Shown here piece by piece: positions 58,028 to 64,000 of a stretch of DNA of 64,000 nt (within the stretch, counting starts at the first letter, position 1; every line of letters begins with the position of its first letter). The position numbers were made by a program, and so were the translations under genes. The stretch covers positions 62,001 to 126,000 of the forward strand of contig JBCDCY010000001.1 of NCBI GenBank assembly GCA_039180875.1, given 5' to 3'. The notes beneath the pieces are model-generated. The model had not been told where the DNA came from, ran no database searches, and was given only the letters and a program-made list of their open reading frames with translations. Source of the DNA: JBCDCY01 sp039180875. Lineage in GTDB: Bacteria > Pseudomonadota > Alphaproteobacteria > Rhodobacterales > Rhodobacteraceae.

Positions 58028-59286
58028 GCACAGAAATCCATACCCTGCCGAACGGTCTGCGCATCGTCACCGATCCGATGCCGGGCCTCGCCTCCGCCAC
58101 CGTCGGCATCTGGGTCGAGGCCGGCGGCCGGCATGAGCAAGCCGAACAAAACGGCATCGCTCATTTCCTGGAGCATATGGCCTTCAAGGGCACCGAGCGC
58201 CGCTCCGCCGTCGAGATCGCCGAGGCGATCGAGGATGTGGGCGGCTACATCAACGCCTACACCTCCCGCGAGATGACGGCCTACTACGCCCGGGTGCTGA
58301 AGGACGACGTGGCGCTTGCCCTCGATGTGCTGGGCGACATCGTGCTGAACTCGATCTTCGATCCGGACGAGATCGAGGTGGAGCGCGGCGTCATCCTGCA
58401 GGAGATCGGCCAGGCCCTCGACACGCCGGACGACATCATCTTCGACTGGTTGCAGGAGGTGGCCTATCCCGGCCAGGCGATGGGCCGCACCATCCTGGGG
58501 CCGGCCGAGCAGGTGCGCCGCTTCGCCCGGGCCGACTTCGCCCGCTTCATCGAGGATCATTACGGGCCGGAGCGCTTGATCATCGCCGCCGCCGGCGCGA
58601 TCCAGCCGGACGAGATCCGGCGCCTGGCCGAAGAGCAGTTCGGCCATCTCACCCCCCGCCAGGCGACGGCACCCGAGCCCGCGCAGTTCCAGACCGGCCT
58701 GCGGCGGGAGGAAAAGCCGCTCGAGCAAGCCCACTTCACCCTGGCCTTCGAGGCGCCGGTGGTGCGGGACGAGCGGCTGCATGCCAACCAGATCTTCGCC
58801 ACCGCGCTCGGCGGCGGCATGTCCTCTCGCCTGTTTCAGGAGGTGCGGGAGAAGCGCGGCCTTTGCTATTCGATCTTCGCCCAGGCCGCAGCCTACTCCG
58901 ACACCGGGCTCCTCACCATCTATGCCGGCACGTCGGGCGAGGATGTGCGGGCGCTCGCCGAGATCACGGTGGATGAGATCCGCAGGGCGGCCGGGGACAT
59001 GTCGGAGGAGGAACTGGCCCGCGCCCGGGCCCAGATCCGCGCGAGCATGCTGATGGGCCTCGAAAGCTCCGCCGCAAGGTGCGAGCGCATCGCCCGCATG
59101 CTTTCGACCTGGGGGCGGGTGCCGACGATGGAGGAGGCGGTGGCCAAGCTCGACGCCGTCACCCTGGCCGACCTGCGGGGCGAGGCGGAGCGCATCGCCA
59201 ACTCCGGCACGGCCGCGATGGCGGTCTACGGCCCGGTGAGCGGCGCGCCCGAGGTGGCGGAGCTTGCCGCCCGGCTCGCCGCCTGA
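58024..59286 (+). CDS. M16 family zinc peptidase (processing-peptidase type)
   Basis: A 420-residue pitrilysin-family protein. The inverted zinc motif H-x-x-E-H is at 47-51 (AHFLEHMAFKGT) and the third ligand E127 is 76 residues after H51, so it is an active beta-type subunit. The C-terminal half has the family GGGMSSRLFQEVREKRGLCY block. TTG start at 58024 overlaps the thrC stop (TTGA). It resembles the ancestor of mitochondrial processing peptidase; the bacterial substrates are not known. Confidence 0.92.
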   Translation: MSTEIHTLPNGLRIVTDPMPGLASATVGIWVEAGGRHEQAEQNGIAHFLEHMAFKGTERRSAVEIAEAIEDVGGYINAYTSREMTAYYARVLKDDVALALDVLGDIVLNSIFDPDEIEVERGVILQEIGQALDTPDDIIFDWLQEVAYPGQAMGRTILGPAEQVRRFARADFARFIEDHYGPERLIIAAAGAIQPDEIRRLAEEQFGHLTPRQATAPEPAQFQTGLRREEKPLEQAHFTLAFEAPVVRDERLHANQIFATALGGGMSSRLFQEVREKRGLCYSIFAQAAAYSDTGLLTIYAGTSGEDVRALAEITVDEIRRAAGDMSEEELARARAQIRASMLMGLESSAARCERIARMLSTWGRVPTMEEAVAKLDAVTLADLRGEAERIANSGTAAMAVYGPVSGAPEVAELAARLAA

Positions 59287-59335
59287 GGCCATGGCCGGTC
59301 GCCACGTCGCCGGACCGACCGGACGGGGGTAGGCC

Positions 59336-59938
59336 ATGCTCCTCCGCCGCGGCAGCCGGCTGGACATCCCGACGGAGCGGCTGACGCTGCGCCCGCCCCA
59401 GGTGGGCGATCACAACGCCTGGGCCCTGCTCCGCCGCCACGACCGCGATCGCCTGCAGGAGTGGGAGCCGACCTGGTCGCGCGATCATCTGAGCCGTGCC
59501 GCCTTCCGCGCCCGGGTGAACTGGTCGCGCGGCGCCATCGACGACGGCCGGGCCCTGCCGCTGTTCCTGATCCGGCGCCAGGACGACACGCTGCTCGGCG
59601 CCATCTCCCTCGACAACATCCGCCGCGGACCGGCCCAGTCGGCCACCATCGGCTACTGGATCGCCGGCGCCTATTCCGGGCAGGGCTATATGACGGAGGC
59701 GCTGGCGGCGATCGTGCACTACGCCTTCACCACCCTCGACCTCAGCCGGGTGGAGGCCGCCTGCCTGCCGGAGAACACCCGTTCGCGCCGCCTCTTGGAA
59801 CGCTGCGGCTTCAAATACGAGGGCGTGGCCCAATCCTATCTGCAGATTGATGGACGCTGGCGCACCCACGTCCTATTTGCGAACCTCAGACATGATCGCC
59901 GCGGGCGCGTGGGGGAGCCGGCGGCCAGAGCGAACTGA
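59336..59938 (+). CDS. GNAT family N-acetyltransferase (RimJ/RimL type)
   Basis: A 200-residue acetyltransferase. It starts with the RimJ-like LDIPTERLTLRPPQVGDHNAW, has the acetyl-CoA-binding GYWIAGAYSGQGYMTEALAA near residue 108, and RVEAACLPENTRSRRLLERCGF near 140. The usual targets of this branch are the N-termini of ribosomal proteins, but substrates vary. It follows the M16 peptidase gene by 49 bp in the same direction, a common gene order in this group. Confidence 0.88.
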   Translation: MLLRRGSRLDIPTERLTLRPPQVGDHNAWALLRRHDRDRLQEWEPTWSRDHLSRAAFRARVNWSRGAIDDGRALPLFLIRRQDDTLLGAISLDNIRRGPAQSATIGYWIAGAYSGQGYMTEALAAIVHYAFTTLDLSRVEAACLPENTRSRRLLERCGFKYEGVAQSYLQIDGRWRTHVLFANLRHDRRGRVGEPAARAN

Positions 59939-59984
59939 CGCCTGGGCAACCTCGCCCCGATCCGTCGGGACAACGGAGTGCGCG

Positions 59985-60854
59985 ATGATCGGACGACGCT
60001 GGCTTGCGGCCCCCCTTCTCGCCCTGATGGGCACCCTGCCGATCCCCGACGGGGCGCGAGCGGCGACGATGGCGAGCCATTGCATCGCCCTCTCCAACGC
60101 CGTGCCGGGGGTGCGCTATGCCGGCCTGCTCGGCCCGGATCTCGCCTCCGACGAGGTGCGGATCCACTTCACCGGCCATGCGACCTTCGTGATCGAGACG
60201 GCTGGGGGCAACACCATCGCCACCGACTTCACCGGCTTCGTCGGGCCGGGGGTGATCCCGGATGTGGTGACGATGAACCGGGCCCATTCGAGCCACTACA
60301 CCGACAGTCCCGATCCGCGCATTCCTCATGTGCTGCGCGGCTGGGGCACCGACGGCCCCGGCTCGGTCGCCGAGCATCGGCTGGAGCTCGAGGACGCATT
60401 GATCCGCAACGTCACCACCGATATCCGCAGTTTCGGCGGCGGGCGGCTCGACGATCAGAACTCCATCTTCATCTTCGAGATCGCCGGGCTCTGCATCGGC
60501 CATCTCGGCCATATCCACCATGAGCCGACGGAGCAGCAATACGCCCTGATGGGCCGGCTCGACGTGGTGCTGGCGCCGGTCGACGGCGGGCTGACCCTGG
60601 ATCTGGCGACGATGATCCGGGTGATGAACCGGGTGCGGGCCCAGGTGGTGATCCCGATGCACTGGTTCGGCACCGGCACGTTGGAGGCTTTTCTGGCCGG
60701 CATGTCCGACACCTTCCGTATCGTGCGGCCGGAGGGGAGCGGCATCACCCTGTCGCTCCGCGATCTGCCGAGCACGCCGGAGGTGGTGGTGCTGATGCCG
60801 AGCTACATCCGGGCCGATCCGGCGGATCTGCCTACCACACCGTCTGACCCTTGA
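59985..60854 (+). CDS. Secreted MBL-fold metallohydrolase-like protein
   Basis: A 289-residue protein with a signal peptide (residues 1-27, AAPLLALMGTLPIPDGARA) and a metallo-beta-lactamase-like fold of the UlaG/PF13483 type. Candidate metal-binding residues: HFTGHATFVIET near 53, NRAHSSHYTD near 91, IGHLGHIHHEPT near 162, APVDGG, and VIPMHWFGTG near 220. The first motif is HSSHYTD rather than the standard H-x-H-x-D-H, so the metal site may differ. ATG at 59985 is preceded by cggagtg. Its 3' end overlaps the convergent LysR gene by 23 bp. Confidence 0.8.
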   Translation: MIGRRWLAAPLLALMGTLPIPDGARAATMASHCIALSNAVPGVRYAGLLGPDLASDEVRIHFTGHATFVIETAGGNTIATDFTGFVGPGVIPDVVTMNRAHSSHYTDSPDPRIPHVLRGWGTDGPGSVAEHRLELEDALIRNVTTDIRSFGGGRLDDQNSIFIFEIAGLCIGHLGHIHHEPTEQQYALMGRLDVVLAPVDGGLTLDLATMIRVMNRVRAQVVIPMHWFGTGTLEAFLAGMSDTFRIVRPEGSGITLSLRDLPSTPEVVVLMPSYIRADPADLPTTPSDP

Positions 60855-61731
60855 AGGTGTCGGCGAGGTAGTCGATGAAGGCCCGCAGCTTCGGCTGCGG
60901 GTAGCGGCCGGGCGGATAGACGGCGTAGATGCCGAGCTCCTCCTGAATGACGCCGGGCAGCACCTCGGTCAGATGGTCCATCTGCAACTCGTCGCGCAGG
61001 ATGAAGGTGGGGACGAGGGCGATGCCCAATCCCTCCGCCGCGGCGAGCTTCAGCGCCTCGCCGTTGTTCACCGTCAGACGGCCGCGGGCGCGGATATGGC
61101 GCTCCTCCCCGCTCGGCGTGCGGATCTTCCAGTAATTGCCGGTGGCGAGGTTGGAGTAGTGCAGCAGCTCGTGCGCCGTCAGATCCTCGATGGTCTCGGG
61201 CACGCCCCGCCGCGCGAGATAGTCGGGCGAGGCCACCAGCCGGGCATGGGCATCGGCGAAGCGCCGGGCGCGGAGGGAGCTGTCCGGCAGTTCCCCGATG
61301 CGGATGGCGAGGTCGAAGCCCTCCGCCACCAGCTCCACCCGCCGATCGTCGAGCACCAGATGCACGGAGACATCGGGGTAGGTGCAGAGGAACCCGGCCA
61401 CGGCGGGGGCGAGGTGAGTGACGCCGAAGCTCATGGGGGCGGAGACCCGCAGCTCCCCCCGCGGGCCGGACTGCATGGCCGCGACCATGGCATCGGCCTC
61501 TCCCGCCTCCGACAACACCCGGTTGGCTCGGTCGTAGTAGGCAAGACCGATCTCCGTCGGGCTCACCCGCCGCGTCGTGCGGTTCAGGAGCCGCGCGCCC
61601 AGCCGGGCCTCGAGCGCCGAGACATGCTTGGAAATCGCGGACTTGGAGACGCCGAGCTTGCGCGCCGCGTCAGTGAAGCCCCCCTGATCGACGACCGAAA
61701 CGAATGCTTCCATCTCCGTCAATCTGTCCAT
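60832..61731 (-). CDS. LysR family transcriptional regulator
   Basis: A 299-residue regulator with an N-terminal winged helix-turn-helix (residues 1-62, FTDAARKLGVSKSAISKHVS) and a LysR substrate domain (residues 90-295). It resembles the DhcR/AaeR-like group that controls aromatic and stress genes. No divergent target is adjacent; the transglycosylase gene upstream runs in the same direction, 78 bp away. Its target is therefore not evident. Start ATG at 61731. Confidence 0.9.
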   Translation of the reverse strand: MDRLTEMEAFVSVVDQGGFTDAARKLGVSKSAISKHVSALEARLGARLLNRTTRRVSPTEIGLAYYDRANRVLSEAGEADAMVAAMQSGPRGELRVSAPMSFGVTHLAPAVAGFLCTYPDVSVHLVLDDRRVELVAEGFDLAIRIGELPDSSLRARRFADAHARLVASPDYLARRGVPETIEDLTAHELLHYSNLATGNYWKIRTPSGEERHIRARGRLTVNNGEALKLAAAEGLGIALVPTFILRDELQMDHLTEVLPGVIQEELGIYAVYPPGRYPQPKLRAFIDYLADTFKGQTVW

Positions 61732-61809
61732 CGCGCTGTCGCCCCGTTTCCAATACGGGCAATAATGCGAAGCTCAGAGACGGATCGTCAACGATTCTTC
61801 ACCGACGGA

Positions 61810-62391
61810 TCAGGTGCAGGTGCTGAGCTGCAGGTCATAGACCGCCGCCTGATCGGCCACCCGCCGCGCAGCATCGGTCAGCCAGCTTTTCGAGCTGTAG
61901 GAACCACGGCGATAGCCGGTATGGCCCTCGTGGTAGGCGAGGTACTGGTTGTAGGCGTCCAACATCCATACGCCGTTGGTCTCGGTCGTCTTGGCCATGT
62001 ACCAGCCGATGAAGTCGGAGGCGTCGGAGAACCGGTCCCGGTCGGCGCCGCGCCGGCCGGTATCGCTGCGATACCAGTCCCAGGTGCCGTCGATGGCCTG
62101 GGCATAGCCGTAAGCGGAGGAGCGCCGCGCGCCGGGGAACAGGCCGAGGAAACCGCGCCGCCGGGGCGGGCGGGCATCGGCGACGAACCGGGACTCCTGC
62201 CACATGATGGCGAGCTGGATGCTGGCCGGCGCCCCCCAAGCGCTTTCGGTACGCTCGACCGCCCGCCGCCAGGACGGCCGCTCGTCGTAGATCGAGCAGG
62301 CATCGCTCAAATTCATCGGCGGACCGGACACCCCGCAGGAGCCCAGCAGCACCAGCGCCGCAAACGACAAAAAGCGGATCATACTGCTCAT
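61810..62391 (-). CDS. Transglycosylase SLT-domain lipoprotein
   Basis: A 193-residue protein. A lipoprotein signal (residues 1-19, ALVLLGSC lipobox) leads to a small lysozyme-like domain: the catalytic glutamate is in IMWQESRFVADARP near residue 66, and SSAYGYAQAIDGTWDWY near 91 is the SLT motif II region. It probably cuts peptidoglycan glycan strands from the inner or outer membrane surface. A second ATG three codons downstream is an equally good start. It is divergent from hspQ. Confidence 0.85.
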   Translation of the reverse strand: MSSMIRFLSFAALVLLGSCGVSGPPMNLSDACSIYDERPSWRRAVERTESAWGAPASIQLAIMWQESRFVADARPPRRRGFLGLFPGARRSSAYGYAQAIDGTWDWYRSDTGRRGADRDRFSDASDFIGWYMAKTTETNGVWMLDAYNQYLAYHEGHTGYRRGSYSSKSWLTDAARRVADQAAVYDLQLSTCT

Positions 62392-62604
62392 TCAGGTCTT
62401 TAGGTTGCCTGTCTGAGATAACAATATAACCGATGATCGGCCTGTTGGCCAGATCGAGCGCGATGCTCGCAGAAAGGTGACCGCAGGCCCCATTCACGTC
62501 GCGCCGGCGCCTTATGGACACCCAAGGTCTGGGCCTATATCACAGCCGGGGCCGGGGGATCAGCCTACCGCCCTTGCGGGAGAAAGCTGCCGAGTGGGGT
62601 CGCA

Positions 62605-62943
62605 GTGACGGAAAAGATGCTGAAGGCGAAGCCGAAATACGCGATCGGGCAGGTCGTGCGGCATCGGATTCATCCGTTCCGCGGCGTCATCTTCGACATC
62701 GACCCGATCTTCGACAACACCGAGGAATGGTGGCAGGCGATCCCGGCGGAGTACCGGCCGCGGAAGGACCAGCCGTTCTATCACCTGCTGGCCGAGAACG
62801 AGACCAGCTACTACGTCGCCTATGTCTCGGAGCAGAACCTGGTGGTCGATCAAAGCGGCGAAGAGGTCGAGCATCCCGAGGTGGCCAAGATGTTCGGCCC
62901 ACTCGAGGGCGACCGCTACCGCATGGACCGCCCGCTCCACTGA
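62605..62943 (+). CDS. hspQ: Heat shock protein HspQ / hemimethylated-DNA-binding (YccV) family
   Basis: A 112-residue protein of the HspQ/YccV family. In E. coli HspQ helps degrade DnaA mutants and is a Lon specificity factor. Family blocks are KYAIGQVVRHRIHPFRGVIFDIDP and KDQPFYHLLAENE-YYVAYVSEQNLV, complete to the end. GTG start at 62605; an ATG four codons later is the alternative. It is a single gene, divergent from the transglycosylase gene. Confidence 0.9.
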   Translation: MTEKMLKAKPKYAIGQVVRHRIHPFRGVIFDIDPIFDNTEEWWQAIPAEYRPRKDQPFYHLLAENETSYYVAYVSEQNLVVDQSGEEVEHPEVAKMFGPLEGDRYRMDRPLH

Positions 62944-63065
62944 CGTGAGATCCCGTTAAACGGCCTCAGAGGCCACGTTCACGATCAGCGCGGGGCTGAT
63001 CGCGACCGCATCCTCTGAGACGAGATGCGTTGAATGGGCCGGATCTCGCCCGGGCCACCGGCGCC

Positions 63066-64000
63066 TCAATAGCCGAGGGCGCAGCCGTCCTTGCGCGGGT
63101 CGGAGGCGCCTTCGAGCACCCCGTCCTTGCGGATGCGGATGGCCTGGGCGCCGCCGATCGGGATCTCCGGCACTGCGATCCGATGGCCGAGGGCGATCAG
63201 GGCTTGGCGGGTGGCGTCGTCATAGCCGCGCTCGATCTTCAGCGTGCCGTCGTCCCAAAACGCCCTTGGCCCGTCGATGGCGCTTTGCAGGTCCAGCCCG
63301 TAGTCGACGAGGTTGGAGACGAAGCGCGCGTGGCCCGTCGCCTGATAGGCACCGCCCATGACGCCGAAGGGCATCCACTCCCCCAACTCGGTCTTGAGGA
63401 AGGCCGGGATGATGGTGTGCATCGGGCGATGCCCGGGCCGCGCCTCGTTCGGATGGCCCTCTTCCAGCGTGAAGCCCGCGCCGCGGCTGTGCAGCAGGAT
63501 GTTGTAGCGCTCCGACACAATGCCGGAGCCGAAACCGTGGAAGAGCGAGTAGATGAGGGAGACGGCCATGCCCTCGCCATCCACCACGACCAGGTAGATC
63601 GTGTCGCGATGCACGCTTTCCACCAGGGGTGCGGGGTCGGCGAGCAGGGCGTCGGGCCGGATATCGGCGGCGAGACGCTCCGCCGTCGCCTTGGCGATCA
63701 AGCGGTCGGTGGGCACGTCGACCCGGCTCGGATCGGCGATGAAGCGGTTGCGGGCGTCGTAGGCGAGCTTGGTCGCCTCGGCCTCCAGATGCACCCGCTC
63801 CGGCCCCAGGGGATCGAGATCGGCCAGATCGAAGTGCTCCAGCATCTGGGCGAGCAGGATCGCCGCGGCGCCCTGGCCGTTCGGCGGCAGCTCCCAGAGC
63901 TCGGCGCCGCGATAGCTGCCGGCGACCGGCTCCACCTCGTCACAGCGCGTGGCAGCGAAGTCGTCGAGGGTGTGCGGCCCGCCGACGGCGCGAAGGGCGG
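63066..64000 (-). CDS. Gamma-glutamyltransferase family protein, partial (5' end outside window)
   Basis: The frame runs from the right edge to the stop at 63066, giving about 311 residues of the C-terminal half of a gamma-glutamyltransferase/acylase-like Ntn hydrolase. It includes GGPHTLDDF, YRGAELWELPPNGQG, the pre-cleavage region ending VESVHRDTIYLVVVD, where the threonine after the Asp should be the self-cleavage nucleophile, and HGFGSGIV and PGHRPMHTIIP in the small-subunit part. Such enzymes cleave gamma-glutamyl bonds or cephalosporin-like amides. The signal peptide, if any, lies outside the window. Confidence 0.85.
   Translation of the reverse strand, partial: ALRAVGGPHTLDDFAATRCDEVEPVAGSYRGAELWELPPNGQGAAAILLAQMLEHFDLADLDPLGPERVHLEAEATKLAYDARNRFIADPSRVDVPTDRLIAKATAERLAADIRPDALLADPAPLVESVHRDTIYLVVVDGEGMAVSLIYSLFHGFGSGIVSERYNILLHSRGAGFTLEEGHPNEARPGHRPMHTIIPAFLKTELGEWMPFGVMGGAYQATGHARFVSNLVDYGLDLQSAIDGPRAFWDDGTLKIERGYDDATRQALIALGHRIAVPEIPIGGAQAIRIRKDGVLEGASDPRKDGCALGY

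Noticed and set aside
1..64000. tRNA, rRNA, CRISPR arrays and insertion sequences
   Set aside because: On reading I found no cloverleaf with a GTTC-type T arm, no regularly spaced identical repeats and no transposase-like gene. A tRNAscan or covariance-model search would settle the RNA genes.

Overview
The window is about 64 kb of very GC-rich (my impression is high 60s percent), gene-dense alphaproteobacterial chromosome. I place it in or near the Rhodobacterales. Reasons: a clear DMSP lyase DddP; the gene orders ubiK|lgt-midA-pgeF, thrC-M16 peptidase-GNAT, pyrB-pyrC'-plsY and galU-galE-glycosyltransferase-sulfotransferase; a phasin promoter with a PhaR-type CTGC-N3-GCAG site; and two copies of a hairpin repeat ending in a ccccgggatattt core, which I recall as common in that order. 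I saw no rRNA, tRNA, CRISPR array, insertion sequence or prophage. It reads as ordinary chromosome with two accessory-looking blocks.

Layout. 1-4.5 kb: the end of an unknown gene, dddP, a tiny secreted cysteine protein, a membrane coiled-coil protein and an alpha/beta hydrolase-OsmC fusion. 4.7-18.4 kb: a catabolic block. An iron alcohol dehydrogenase converges on a GntR regulator that is coupled to an HMG-CoA-lyase-type gene. Facing away is an eight-gene operon: CaiB-type CoA-transferase, HTH/coiled-coil protein, hydantoinase A, hydantoinase B, isochorismatase-type amidase, and a ribose-type ABC transporter (binding protein, ATPase, permease). HyuA and the permease both begin with an unusual, similar coiled-coil extension. 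This is the best candidate here for an undescribed system: uptake and ATP-dependent opening of a cyclic amide or hydantoin, amide cleavage, CoA activation and C-C cleavage. Intercistronic hairpins lie after hyuA and after the binding-protein gene.

18.4-32.2 kb: ygfZ, two transferases of the rSAM/selenodomain-associated type around a class II aldolase, then a polysaccharide locus (ABC-2 export permease, cysQ, four glycosyltransferases, galU, galE, sulfotransferase). It points to a sulfated surface glycan, with CysQ clearing the PAP left by sulfation. 32.2-43 kb: trxB, an AidB-like acyl-CoA dehydrogenase, a 2-hydroxyacid dehydrogenase with csaA, phasin, proC, ybjN, ubiK, and the coupled lgt-midA-pgeF-M24-hypothetical operon.

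43-64 kb: an Lrp regulator facing an ELM1-type gene across a palindrome, a CpdA-like phosphodiesterase beside a DUF427-adenylate cyclase fusion, a SOUL protein, the pyrB/pseudo-dihydroorotase/plsY operon, a LuxR-LuxI quorum-sensing pair, a RecD-like helicase, thrC with an M16 peptidase, a secreted MBL protein, a LysR regulator, a lytic transglycosylase lipoprotein, hspQ, and a gamma-glutamyltransferase gene running off the right edge. Six convergent gene pairs share 19-32 bp at their 3' ends, and many co-directional genes are linked by 4-bp stop/start overlaps.
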